Shown here piece by piece: positions 35,750 through 46,609 of a stretch of DNA of 64,000 bases (positions are counted from its first letter, which is position 1; every line of letters begins with the position of its first letter). This stretch comes from Mesostigma viride (lineage: Eukaryota > Streptophyta > Mesostigmatophyceae > Mesostigmatales > Mesostigmataceae). A program made the position numbers and the translations under genes. Below the pieces are notes generated by a model that saw only the letters and a list, made by a program, of their open reading frames with translations, was not told the DNA's origin and did no database searches. The stretch spans positions 1,435,955 to 1,499,954 of the forward strand of contig RPFO01000188.1 of the NCBI GenBank assembly GCA_009746045.1. The letters are read 5' to 3'.

Positions 35750-36037
35750 CTAGTCACTGCTGCCCCGACTGGCCCCCTGCCCCAGCAGGCTTGGCCTTCC
35801 TGTCAGGACACTCACGACGCCAGTGACCTTCCTTGCCACACACAAAGCATGCTCCACCCTTCTTCCCAGACCCAGCCCCACCCTTGCCAGGCTTTCCCTG
35901 GCCTCCCTGAGACTGTCCACCCTGCTTGCCCTGGTTGCCTTGAGCTTGGCCCTTGCCTTGCCCTTGGCCACCCTTACCCTGCTGACCACCAGCTTGCTGG
36001 CCCCCAACCCCTCCTTGGGAACCTGCACCCTTGCCAC
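35750..36037 (-). pseudogene. gag C-terminal fragment
   Basis: Last about 95 residues of gag, including the zinc knuckle and the TGA-CTAG junction, continuous with pol. The upstream part of gag is missing: at 36,037 the sequence jumps to plus-strand RT. Confidence 0.85.
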
Positions 36038-37361
36038 TGATCATGGCACTGGCCAGTTGTTAGATGAGGAGCTCTATACTCCAGGGATGCTGCATGACAC
36101 GTGGAGGATTCTGCTGTGTATATTTCTGTCTTTTCTGGTTAAGGGTGTGCCCTATAGCTCTGTGCTGATTGATTTCAAGAGGGCTTTTCTCAAGGGAGAC
36201 CAAGATCAGGCTAGGCAGACTTGGAGAGATATCCCTCCTTTCTTTGTGACTGTACCTGCTGTATGGAGAGCAGAGATAAAGGCCAGGTACCTGAGAATTC
36301 TGAAAGGGTTGGAAGGTCTCAGGTCCAGTCCCATTATCTGGAGAAAGAGCCTAGAGAAATTCTTGAAGAATACTTGTGGGTTCTCCGTGTCTCCAGTGGA
36401 TCCCTGTTTGTTCCAAGGGTCCTACAATGGTCTTCCTGTCTTTGCCTCACTGCATGGTGATGACCTGCATCTCATAGGTCCACCAGACTGGGTTGAGGCT
36501 GTCTTGGCTAAGATCCAGAAGCGGTTTGAGCTGGGTAAGATACAGCACATGGTGGAGAATGAGCCTATGGTCTTCTGTGGCATGCAGGCTACGTTGTTCC
36601 AAGCCAAGGGCTCGTGGTTCATCAGGATGGAGGGTGGTAAGGACTACCCACAGCAGATTGTAAATGCATTGCAGGAGCCCATCACGCAGGCTAGGTGTGC
36701 TACCATCAGGGGCATGCTGGCATGGCTTGCAAGTATATGTGCCCCTGACTTGCTGGTTCTGAGTCGACTTACTGATTCCCAGCTGGTTGAGGTGGGTGCT
36801 GAGAGTGTGGTGCAGGCTGTCATGATGTCTCCCCCTCTCATACTGGGTCCTGTGGATTTGTACAAGCCCCTTGACATGGTTCTCTATGTAGACAGTTCTA
36901 TGGACAATAGGAAGGTCACAGAGGTCAGGGGCCGGGCAGCAGCATTAGTTACCCTGGAGCAAGATCACACCTCACTTGTTACCTGGTACAGTCGGTTGCA
37001 GAACAGGGTTACACCCAGCAGTGATATTGCTGAGTGCAGGGCAATCTGTGAAGGGCTGCATACTGCTCTTTACTTGAGGGAGCTCTTCTACCAGCTATGT
37101 CAAGTGGCTTCCTGTAGGTTGCAGCTGCACACACTGGTGAGGACTGATAGCATGGGCATGGTGCAATTTGTGCACAGGCAGCTGGCCAGGAGCAGGGACC
37201 TTGACTACTTGTTGCTCAAGGAGATGTCCTACCTAGCTCACATTGAACATGTGCCTGGTGTGGACAACCCTGCAGATGCCCTCACCAAGCTGGAGGAGAA
37301 GGCGGAGAGGCAGTACCCCCTGCTCCGTGGGCTCATGGACCCCTTACACGGGCGGCCATAG
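36038..37361 (+). pseudogene. RT-RNase H, intact 3' end of pol
   Basis: Open reading frame from within the RT N-terminal region (GTGQLLDEELY) to the pol stop (LHGRP). RT motifs: DFKRAFLKG at about 36,171-36,199, and the catalytic LHGDDLHLIG around 36,450-36,478. RNase H: YVDSS, AECRAICEG, RTDSMGMVQF and the copia-type terminus HVPGVDNPADALTK. These place the element with Ty1/copia. The fragment lacks its own start and cannot be expressed alone. Confidence 0.85.
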
Positions 37362-38368
37362 AGACCAGGCCTTGCTTCAGCTTGGGCGCCCCCAGTGGGC
37401 TGCTTGACCAAAGTACCAAGTGGTGACTGGTGCTTACTGGTTGACAGCCGGTCCTTCAGGGTTAGGTACACCCTCCTGGACAGGAGTTGGTGTGGAATGT
37501 CACTCCTACCAGCTGAGAATCATGCCTGGCCCTCCCCATGGGGTTCAGAAGAGTCGCCAGGACTTAAGTCGACGCCTTTGGCCTCAAACAGTTAGGCCAT
37601 GCAAGGGCAACCCGAATGTTGGTTCTTACAGGTTGCTGTATATATGTTTTCTAGTGCTTGTATCCAACCTGTTGCTAATAAAGAACCTGGTTGTGTGACC
37701 ATGTGGAACATGGTTACCAGGGGGCCACATTCTGGGTTATATAATGCTTGAATAAAACATAATCATGTCATGTCATTCTCATGTTGTACCATGGTTGTAC
37801 TGTTTCTCTTGTGTAAAGTTCCAGGTCACCTATAAACCTGGAGGTTGGGGTGGGGTTCAATTCCCCAGCAGAGCCACAGCCTGGCATGAGTGATTCCTGG
37901 GCTTAACACCCAGTGAAGACATGGGCTCCCCAAGGAGGCAGCATTTGCCTAGGTGCTACCTGTGTTCTTTGAGCAGAAGGGAAAGGTTGGCCAAGGCGGG
38001 CGCCATAAGAACGGGCGCCTGTGATAACTGTGAAAGATCAGGAACTCACAATAGTACGTTCTTGGCATCCTGTAATCCCAGCCATTGGACTAGGTAATGT
38101 GCCTTGACTTTAATCCAGCACCAAGTTCCCAAGGAAAGGTTGGGAGCTGACCAAGGGGTCAGGGGATAACCTGGGGTGACCTCTGATTCACTGGCCAGTA
38201 CACCTAGCCTGGTCCAAGGGCAGATATGTTGTTACCCAAAGGAGGCAGGAACCTGGGCCCTCAAAGGTCTGATCAACCTCAAGGGACCAAGCGGTCTGTG
38301 GCTGAGTGGGCACAAGCAAGGTTAGGTTTATTTCAAGCTGGTCCAGCTCCAAAAGAAGAAAGGGTTGG
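37362..38368 (+). other. Long 3' untranslated region and polypurine tract
   Basis: About 1 kb between the pol stop and the 3' LTR, without a plausible ORF. It contains AATAAA-like signals (near 37,678 and 37,753), a hairpin CCAGGT/ACCTGG, and a B-box-like GGTTCAATTCC near 37,854. The polypurine tract AAAAGAAGAAAGGGTTGG (38,351-38,368) directly abuts the LTR and would prime plus-strand DNA synthesis. Confidence 0.8.
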
Positions 38369-39017
38369 AGTTAGCATTTTGGGCAACCAATATGCTAAGT
38401 GGATGCAGTTTGGAAAGACCTTTCCAACGCCGTGCTGACCGCCTGAAACAGACAAGGGACAAGAAAGATATGAGGTCCCGAAGTCCTAGCCGTCCGTGGC
38501 CGACTGAGGTACAGTCCTCTGGTGTAGTGGACAGGACACGTGGCAGGCCGTGCCTGCGCAGGCTTAGCCTGACTATCACGTGACTGTGGTCCACGTAGAC
38601 CAGAAGAGCAGCAGCCTGTGACTGGTGGACTACAGGAACTGGCACAGGTCTGCAAGGATACTAGGCCTTGCAGGCTTGTGACAGGTCCTGTACTTCCTAG
38701 GTTGCAGAGTCTAGGCAAATCCAGTTCGTCCTGGCTCTGCACTGATGCCAGTGGACGTTGAGGATTTGCTTGCCTGCCTGCACGTGCCTCGTCACACCGA
38801 TGGGAACGAGGAACAACGCAAAGGATATAGCTTGGTCATGGGGGATGACCAGCTATCTTGGCAAGCACGAACCGAGGCTCCCACATTGGTCGTGGAACCG
38901 CTCACCGTGGTCGTGGCTTGGTGCACGGGTTAAAAGGTTGCTGCCTTTGCAACTTTGGCTCATCCCGTTGTGTGGCGCGAGAGACCAGGAACTCACAGTT
39001 CTGGCTGTTCGCTAACT
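38369..39017 (+). repeat. 3' LTR of the retrotransposon
   Basis: 649 bp, AGTTAGC to GCTAACT, with no difference from the 5' LTR seen by eye. It is followed at once by the CGAAC target duplication. Confidence 0.92.
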
Positions 39018-39022
39018 CGAAC

Positions 39023-40370
39023 ACCTGACCCCACTTTCGTTATTTCAACATGCCCTGAACGAAAAAGCTGCGTAAAGGATACATTAACCGTTCCCTGTTA
39101 TTCTTGATTATATTATTGCGATATCATGGACGTACACACGCGGTTGGTGGTCCGTACTTGCCAACTGCACTTGCAAACTGACTGACTGACTGCCTCCGTT
39201 ACGCACTTGCGTGTGTTTCCGTACTTGCCAACTGAACTTGCAAACTGACTGAATGACTGCCTCCGTTACGACTAACAAGTGAACGACGAGTGAGCTACTA
39301 AAGTTTTGTTCAGTTCATTGTGTCTATATGTACATAGCCGTTTCTTCAAAACCGTTGCGTGGATACCTTGATTCTGGGTTCGCTGATACTTGTTTCCCAT
39401 TTTAAATCTCCCGTCCATAATTGGATACATGTAATGTAGGAGGATACCCACTTGCCCGAAATCCGCGTAACGGGTGATTAGTACTGCTGTAAGCGGAACC
39501 ACAGACAAATCTGTCTAACGGGCTAACATTATTGTCCTTCATGTACTGGTTTTTGCACGCAGGACGCCATTCGCAACACCGCCTGACGGAGTCGGATGGA
39601 CCGGACGTGCGTGAGGCTGCTGTTCACAGTCGTGAAGTTGGCAGACATTAATATCAACACGGTCACGAGAATTCGTCCAGAGAATAATTGATGCTTGTGA
39701 CGTGCTCGACGGCTGCGATGACCGAGATGATGCGTGTAGTGCACAGCGTCCGAGACGTCGCGACACCCGTGGCTGTCCTGTTGATGCGAACGCACGGTGA
39801 CGAGACGGAGCCCATTATATAGGTGGATTACAAGTTAGAACGGCCCTCGCGGTTGCACTGTTTAATCGCGAACGTGGATTTTGCGGAGCCGACGGCCGTT
39901 GGGGATTGGAAATCTGATGATATCGGGGCTGCGCACGACATCGAGGAACTGGGGATCGACGTAGGTCTACAGGCTCACTTGTCCGTCAACATGTATGGCC
40001 TCGCTTGACTGTCATCATCTTGACATGTACATAACTAGTTCATATACCATGCATTTGACACTGCCTGCACGTGGATTTTCCAGACATACATTGAGGGTAA
40101 TTATAACTCGAAAGCACTACGTACGATTGAGACGTCCGGTCGTAGAGCAGATGCACTGGAGCTTTCTGATCTTCCAATTGATGGGTCTGTAATTATGTAA
40201 GATATTCAGATATCGCGATGACTCGAGCATCGATGCATGGAATGTAATAATGTATTTCATTCAATTATACATCCAATTTAACTCCGCAATTGAGGGGCAC
40301 ACATGTCCATCAGCCCGAGACAACATTTCCCAAGTAATTTTCGATTAGTGATTTAGTGTGGGCCTTCCCT
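39023..40370. other. Non-coding stretch with short repeats
   Basis: No gene recognised. It contains a 67-bp tandem repeat (39,151-39,270, keyed by TCCGTACTTGCCAACTG) and a copy of the GAGCC-GACGGCCGTTGG motif at 39,885-39,902. Confidence 0.5.
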
Positions 40371-40371
40371 T

Positions 40372-40450
40372 ATGCTAGCATTTGTCACCAGCTTGTCATC
40401 CAACCAGCCTGAAACTTTGTGGGCATGCTATTTGGGTTGGGCTTAACCCT
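40372..40450 (+). repeat. Dispersed repeat, copy 1
   Basis: TATGCTAGCATTTGTCACCAG and about 60 bp beyond match 43,843-43,920 with few changes. The downstream half of the longer copy (CCAGGCCCAACTGAGTTCAT) also recurs at 43,500-43,540. Confidence 0.75.
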
Positions 40451-40454
40451 TAGT

Positions 40455-40493
40455 CCGTTAACCCCCCGACCTGTCGGGGGGTTTGACTAACGG
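40455..40493. repeat. Strong GC hairpin
   Basis: An 11-bp perfect stem (AACCCCCCGAC/GTCGGGGGGTT) with a 2-nt loop, enclosed by a further CCGTTA/TAACGG pair. It lies beside a GCGCCGCGCC-rich patch. Function unknown. Confidence 0.8.
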
Positions 40494-41745
40494 TCGAATT
40501 TCGCGCCGCGCCGAGAGCGCCGCGCCACTTGTGACGGATGTCAGTGGTCCGGTGGGTCCGGGAACACTTAGGGACGAAGGTGATGCATAGGTTTGGGGGT
40601 AATATTCGCCATAGCCTGGTAATTACAACGTGCATTGAGAATGTATCACGTGACTTTGGCGGGAAATTTTCGCTCGCGCGCGCGCGTAATGAGATATGGC
40701 TGCCAACGTGCCGCTGTTACGAAATGTTTGCGTCTCACGGCTTGAAACGGTTCAGAATGTTGCTCAGAATGACGATGCATGATTTTCGTAGGTCAGGCAC
40801 GGCCAGATTTATAGGGTTGGGAAAATACAGGTAGGAAAATATAACTTTCCTGGTCGTCAGTTCCAGATGAGTCATAGCTTATCATAGGTCGATTTCCTCC
40901 CTATGGCCGGGCAATCTGCGCCAGCCCGGGCATCCAGTTTGGGTATGGGACGTCAGCTGCAGCGTTTGCTGAGAATGCGGACTAGTTTAGTAGCCATCTT
41001 TGCACGGAACATCGACCTGGTAGTCATGGCGGATCATGAAGTATGCGGCTATGGCGGCCTTTGCATGTAGAGCATCAGTATGTGTGAGATATGAGGGTCC
41101 CGGCCAGCGGAATCCGGGTAGGGCATGAACGAGCCAGGTACGACAACGTATTTGCGTGTTGTTTGCAGCGGAATACGTATCCCATGCATTATAAATGACG
41201 ATTTTATCCATGCATATTTCAGCAAGTTCCATGCCTGTTGTAAAGAGTGGTATTAGCCCTGAAAGTGCCCAGTTTTTGGCATTTCTTTGGAGTATACCAC
41301 TCCGTCAGTGCCGGTAGGCAACGTGTTTGTATTCCAGCACTTTTGGCAGCCTTTGATAGCTTGTTATAATGCATTATTGTGTTGCATGTCATAGATAGCT
41401 GTTTACACGCGCGTAACCCACACACATGTATGAGCACGTTATATAGGGGTAATGGGTTATCCGGGTGGTCTGACCCAAGGAAACCACCATTGGACTATCC
41501 AACTAAGTTGTCCAATGTTGGTATTGAGATTCCCTGCCCTCCCTGGGAAGTTAGGGTGGGGTAGACTTTTCCTTGGGGAAAAAAGATCGTCTTTTGGCCA
41601 ACTTTGACTGGAGCTATCATCCAAATGCTTTGATAAAGCCAAGGTATTATTGCATATTCTGAAAGCCCTTGAAGTGTAGATACTCCTAGCATCTTGGTTG
41701 GGGGTATTTGGAGTTGTGGCCTGTGAGTTATGATTTTTTTCATTT
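40494..41745. other. Non-coding stretch
   Basis: No gene, RNA or clear repeat boundary seen apart from a short (CG)n run near 40,672-40,685. Open frames are short and lack domains. Confidence 0.45.
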
Positions 41746-41989
41746 TCAGGGGTATGAAAGTGCCAAAAATGGGTCAGCGGACTATGGGTTAACCCCTAAA
41801 TGGTCTTGCTGCCGATTTTCCGCCAAAAATCGAGTTCCAGCCGATGCATCGGCCCCTTCTCGGGGGACCAGATGCCGCGAAATCTATTGAGAATTAGGAA
41901 AAGTTTAGCTGAGAAGATCGAAAGTTTATAAAATTCTTCACAGCATGGTACTAGGGTTTGCATACTTTTGACAAAGTTATAGAGGTGTT

Positions 41990-42770
41990 CTGGCCGGTCA
42001 AAGTACAAGGGGTCAGGGTACTTTTTCACGTACAACGTGCATTCCGGAAAACGACGACCTGGCCATGGCGGCTTGCGCCCACGCATGGCATTTACGTTTG
42101 CGTTCGAATTTTCTGTCCAAACTTAGGAAATTGATTTTATACGTCCTAAAGATCATACAGGCCAATTTTTGGTTCGCGGGAATGCCATTTGATAGGTGTC
42201 GGCAGCGTTCTTGCTGGAAATAACTGCGATCAGGCCGGACGATAGAAACGTTGACAGCAATACCTTTCCGGCGTATTTTAAAGGATACATTGGTTTCTTT
42301 GTACTTTTTATGATACATAGTAGTCGTAAACGTGCAAGGGTGGCCAGAAATCGCCGGATCCAGCGACCATGCTGCACAACTTTGGTGTGCCGAAATGCGC
42401 CATTTTGCGGCCACCGCCTGGGCCAAGGTAACGCCATCCATGCCTGGTAAAGCTTAATCATCGTTTTCCTATCGATGTTTGACGTTTATATATACGTTCT
42501 AGCTTGTGTAGCACATTCATTTTTCATTATTCATGCTCTTTCTTGACCCTGGCCTGGCCCCTTTCTAAAACACCCTTCTTAGATGCTTCCCTCAGTCAGT
42601 TGACCTGCCACAGGGTGATGGTGATAAGTTTTAGAGGCTGTATGGGTTTGAATACCTCCATATATGTTTGTTATACATTTCCCATACACATATTGCATGA
42701 GTGTGAGGCAGTTGGCTGGTCTCTGTGGCATCATCAAGCACGTAACTGGTGAGTAAAAGCTTCCCATTGA
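41990..42770 (+). repeat. Divergent transposon segment, inverted partner at 47.3-48.1 kb
   Basis: This region is about two-thirds identical, by eye, to the reverse complement of about 47,350-48,110. Shared landmarks include GCGCCCACGCATGGCATTTAC, GGCCACCGCCTGGGCCAAGG and TGTATGGGTTTGAATACCT. The partner lies within a TTAA-flanked element, so this is probably an older copy without preserved ends. Confidence 0.65.
42385..42450 (+). pseudogene. Conserved C-terminal peptide remnant, copy 1
   Basis: Encodes VCRNAPFCGHRLGQGNAIHAW, then stop. The partner on the minus strand near 47,669-47,735 encodes a peptide of the same pattern (FYGHRLGQDNAIRAR, then stop). Changes leave the frame and stop in place, which suggests the former 3' end of a transposase. 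The family is not certain. Confidence 0.4.
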
Positions 42771-42809
42771 CAGCATCTGCCACCAGGTGTGCTGGCCATC
42801 ACCTGGCAA

Positions 42810-43840
42810 GCTATAGCAGCTTAGGCCTAGTTTATCCTTGCTAGGGCAGGCTGAAATAGGCTCAACATCACTAGTTTGTTGGTGGCTGCCTCCTAGAATG
42901 CATGCCTTGCGTAGGGTATCCGTACCACGTTACCTACGTGCATGGACAAGGTGGCACCTGCACATAGGTGCCATGTAAGGGCAGTGTGATGATGCAGTTA
43001 TGTTTCCCCATCATTGTGGAAGGGAAATGTATTGTTTGGCATGGTTGGTGGCCATATTAGTAGGTAGTATGCCCACCCCTACCCCCTTGGTTGCTTTTTA
43101 CCAACGGTACCCCTATGGGCTGTACTGAGTGTAACTGCTGGTATACCCACCCAAATGATGACCCCAATGGCTCAAACTGTTCAGGAACTAGTTTTTTATC
43201 ATCCCTGAAGTGGTAGGTGCCTAGGTCTTATAACATAATTCAAAATGCACATTCTACCAAAAATGAAAACGCGCGTCATGACCCCCCTGACTTTGACGGC
43301 AGTTATATATGGCCTACCCTGCATATATGTGAGGTTGTGATATACCAACCCGAAGGGCAACTCATGGACATGCTTGGCCCCCAAGGACAGCCATTGGATA
43401 TGGGTAGGTTGGATGGCATCTGGTTTGCAAAATTGTGAAGATCCAGCCGATTTATCGGCAGGATCTCAGACCATTTAGGGGTTAAAACATGTGCAATGTT
43501 CCAGGCCCAACTGAGTTCATTTGGTGTCATTATATATGCATATAGTTTTTGTATAGCCATGATGATCTTCCCCCTCACAGGCATGCTCCCCCCTTACCCG
43601 GGCATAGCGTGATAGACCATGAGGGTGCGGGTGCCCTGGTGCACCTAGAGCAGGGGTAGCTTACATTCCCACCCTTGCATGAAGTAGCCTAGAATGTATT
43701 AAAAGCCATATGCCCCTTCTCAGGGCTATGTGCTACATCTACTCCCAACGGAGTGATGTTGATAATTAATTAATTAATTAATATATGCATATGTGTGATG
43801 AAACCCTTGGAAAACCATGAAAAACTGCATTTTGGGGGTA
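42810..43840. other. Non-coding stretch with dispersed repeat pieces
   Basis: No gene recognised. Near 43,470-43,560 is a partial copy of the dispersed repeat (CATGTGCAATGTTCCAGGCC). A short (AATT)n run lies at 43,768-43,783. Confidence 0.45.
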
Positions 43841-43842
43841 TT

Positions 43843-43985
43843 TATGCTAGCATTTGTCACCAGTTTGGCATCCAACCAGCCTGAAACTTTGTGGGCATGT
43901 TATTTGGGATGTGCTTAAAACATGTGCAAAGTTCCAGGCCCAACTGAGTTCATTTGGTGTCATTATATATGCAGACATGCCAGAA
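43843..43985 (+). repeat. Dispersed repeat, copy 2 (longest)
   Basis: Combines the 5' half shared with 40,372-40,448 and the 3' half shared with 43,484-43,545 (GGCCCAACTGAGTTCATTTG). It is therefore the best view of the full repeat. Confidence 0.75.
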
Positions 43986-44372
43986 AGTGCTGAAATACGG
44001 TATTTTATGCTAACAAATGTCACCATCTTACCATGCTGCCGACTCCCAGAATTTTTTTGACCACATGGCATCATAAGATATCCAGATGATTAGGAACCTT
44101 GGTGCCAAATTTGAGGTCAAACTGGCCATTATTCTGGCATCATGTATTATAGCTCTTAGCTATGAGTCCAAGGAAAGTTGTGACATTGTACCTGTATACC
44201 AAAATGCGTGTTATTTGGTGCAAACAAGCACCATTTTCCCATGAATCTTGGTTCTTAGGCCTTGGATGATGTTTGTACATGGTTCTGGAAGCTAAATGAG
44301 CAATTTTGAGAATTTTGAACATTATTTACCACCAAAATGAGTGGGATCCACCAAATGTAAATGGGATTGGGG

Positions 44373-44781
44373 ACTTTGCGAATCGACCTCGCAAACTGCT
44401 ATTAATGGGCTTCATTTTGGGTCGCAAAGTTCAAAAGTTCAAAAGTTCAAAAGTACCGCGCCGCGCCGGGCCTTTAGTAGAGCCCGCTCAAGCTTGGCTA
44501 GCGAACGCGTCGCGCCACAATTTTTGCGTGAGTTAGGTAATAAATCCTTATTTAAAAAACATCCTTATCTAATACATCCTTATTGAAGTAATATACCATT
44601 ACTGCTAATATATGAACAGAAAGAGACAACGCAGGCCAAGTGCCTCGCCTGACCCTAAACAAGTCGACCGGCTCGCAAACCTAAAACTTTGCCTTCATTT
44701 TGGGTCGCAAACTTTAAATTTCACCTTCATATTTTGGGTCGATCGCAAAGTAGTTAGTCGCAAAGTGATTTTGACCACTAC
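44373..44781. mobile_element. About 410-bp non-autonomous element of the CCGTAGTGG family
   Basis: The right end reads CGCAAAGTGATTTTGACCACTAC, the family terminus in inverse. The left end begins inside the terminal repeat (ACTTTGCGAATCGACCTCGC), so the outermost about 35 bp are lost. Its two halves match, in inverse orientation, the left arm (48,597-48,848) and right arm (53,832-54,001) of the 5.4-kb element, joined directly at ACAATTTTTGCGTGAGTTAG. Confidence 0.75.
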
Positions 44782-44949
44782 ATTATACTATTGCTAGTAA
44801 CTTGTGACTTATAACTTAATGTCCCATCCATCAAATGGGTCCATGCAACTATCGGCCATCACCCACTGCCATCACATACTACACCGGCTCAACATGGTAT
44901 AAGTATTATGCGCTTTATGGAAATTCGGCAGCCAGCAAGCTGGACACCT

Positions 44950-45400
44950 TTCTCGTCGACGGGAACCAGCCATTTGGTGATGCTCAGCTGGCCTTTGTTG
45001 GGAACCGACGACAAGTCAGCCGGCGCAGCCCCTCCCATCTCCGCCATTGCCCTGTTCAAATGGTGATGCTTCTTGGCGTCTGACTGCAGCAACTTGTTGT
45101 TAGCAATCCTGATAAACATGCTCCGGATATTCGGTGGAATTTTGTCGCAGGGTAACATCCCTTCCCCTGCAATTCCGGCAAAGTGTGCACGGACTTGGAA
45201 TACGCTGATTGGCCCCGCCTTGTAGGAGAACTTCTTGAACATTGCAAAATGAGCAGAACATCTTCGACACATACAGCGTATTGTTACTAACAGCATCTGT
45301 GACTGCTTCTTTCTTCTCGACAACGAAATCCCATTCAGGCCCTTTCTTCGGCATGGCTGCAAATCGAAAAATTGGCTGCACACTGTCACACAGTCGCACT
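44950..45400 (-). pseudogene. hAT-type BED zinc-finger relic
   Basis: Two overlapping frames give MPKKGPEWDFV, a Cys pair (MFCSFC), then RAHFAGIAGEGMLPCDKIPP and IRSMFI. The spacing of Cys-x2-Cys, His and the GIxGEGxxPC block fits the BED finger at the N-terminus of plant-type hAT transposases. A frameshift near 45,235 separates the Cys pair from the rest. No DDE or dimerisation domain follows, so this is a dead fragment. Confidence 0.6.
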
Positions 45401-45639
45401 GGCCTCGTCGTCGCTATATTGCATTACACCGTCAGTAGCACAGCTGGCATTTGCTGGCATACTGTTATTATGCGTTCATGTACCTAGTCCTAGCTGTCTC
45501 CTACCGGCCAAACATTTTGCAAGGCTTGCGCTTTATGGAAAGAACTGTACGCATCTACTTCTAGTAGTAAAAATCTCAAATGTGGCGCCCAGAACCTGGG
45601 CACCGCGCCAGGGCCCGCTGCCCGCTGGTACCCCCGAAA

Positions 45640-46560
45640 AATTCTAAGTCCAAATCGCGTATTCTAAAATAAATGCGCGTATATACGGCGGAGGCCTCCT
45701 GTACGTACGCGTTTTCCCGTATTTTTGCGGCTCGATCCGTACGGAGTACTGACCAACCCGGTGGGCTGTCTGGAGGTGCTGGGACCGCTGGGGTCGCGTG
45801 CCAGGGCTTGTGGCCAACGTAGATGGCCGCCCCCTTCCAGTACACCGGCTTCCCCGCCATGGTCTGCCGGAGTTGGAGGTAGGTCAGCCATAGCTCCCAG
45901 CGCGGTTGTTGCTGCGCCAGGGTCAAGTCGTCGTTCAGGGTGAAGGGAGTCTTCTCGAGCCGCTTGCGGCGTCTGTCAGAGAAAAGAAATCTTGTCCGCC
46001 GGGTTCTTAAAGGTGAGAAGAACTGAGCGGGGGCGCCCGTGCCTTATCCCGCGGGCGGGGAAGACGGTGGGCGACTGGTCAGCTCGATCTCACCTGGTGA
46101 GATCTGACAGCAGTAAGGCCCATGCGACCAAGGATTTCTCTCGCGAACGCACGTGCAAGCTTCTCGGAATTCTCACCTTCCACCAGGTCGAAGTTATTGA
46201 CGATGACGTGGAGGCTGCGCTTGATTGGCGAGCTCCTCGCAGAGGTCTCTCGGCCGCTCCTCGCAGAGGTCAAGCGTCTACTGCTGGAGCTGTACAGCGA
46301 CGGCGGAGGTGGTGGAGGTGGTGTGCTGCTTAAGCATGTCCGCCCATGCAGCTAGGTCGGGATGGGAGGAGCATCACCGGGCAGGTCGAAGCAGGCTTGG
46401 CGGCAATGTCCTTCACCAACTGGCCGGGCGGTGAGGCAGGCCTGCGGTGTTTTGCAAGCACTCGAGGGCGATGGCATTGTCCTTGAGGCGCTGGTCGATG
46501 TCGCGGAGCTGGGCGGTGATGGCGTCGGAGGTGGGGGTGGCATGGCGGTGGAGGAGTTGA
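45640..46560 (-). pseudogene. LINE ORF1-like relic
   Basis: Minus-strand segments in differing frames: a short coiled-coil-like piece (ITAQLRDIDQRLKDNAIALE), then HVIVNNFDLVEGENSEKLAR, which resembles the RRM-like domain of L1-type ORF1 proteins, then FKNPADKISFLSDRRRKRL and DDLTLAQQQPRWELWLTYLQ, which resemble its C-terminal domain. Stops and frameshifts interrupt it. The order of domains supports the call; the sequence similarity is only by pattern. Confidence 0.45.
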
Positions 46561-46609
46561 GGAGCCGGTTAACACGCTTGACTCCCCATGCAACGGGAGC
46601 ACGAGTTTA

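Larger units (their letters stand above)
27442..36037 (-). mobile_element. Inverted, circularly permuted second retrotransposon copy
   Basis: Read on the minus strand from the right: gag C-terminus, integrase, protease-like domain, RT, RNase H, 3' untranslated region, polypurine tract, one LTR (plus a partial duplicate), ORF1, full gag. This order is a circular permutation of the linear element. The last 288 bp of gag are present at both ends (35,750-36,037 and about 27,444-27,731). A one-LTR circle or autointegration/recombination product opened within gag would give this order. No LTRs lie at its own ends. Confidence 0.82.
19271..39022 (+). mobile_element. Composite Ty1/copia-like LTR retrotransposon
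   Basis: Two direct 649-bp LTRs, at 19,276 and 38,369, enclose the whole region. The 5-bp sequence CGAAC immediately flanks both outer ends (19,271-19,275 and 39,018-39,022), as expected of a target-site duplication. In order, the inside holds an accessory ORF, gag, pol (integrase, protease-like domain, start of RT), a nested integrase element, more RT, an inverted and circularly permuted second copy, then RT-RNase H, a long 3' untranslated region, a polypurine tract and the 3' LTR. Without the insertions the parent element would be about 8.5 kb. By eye the outer LTRs show no differences, which suggests a recent insertion. Copia affinity is inferred from the RT and RNase H motifs. Confidence 0.88.

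Noticed and set aside
37840..37870. tRNA-like structure in the retrotransposon 3' region
   Set aside because: GGGGTTCAATTCCCC can form a T-arm, but neighbouring arms do not fold into a tRNA.
45576..45926. Independent small gene on the minus strand
   Set aside because: It is one frame of the broken LINE ORF1-like relic; neighbouring frames carry the preceding domain.
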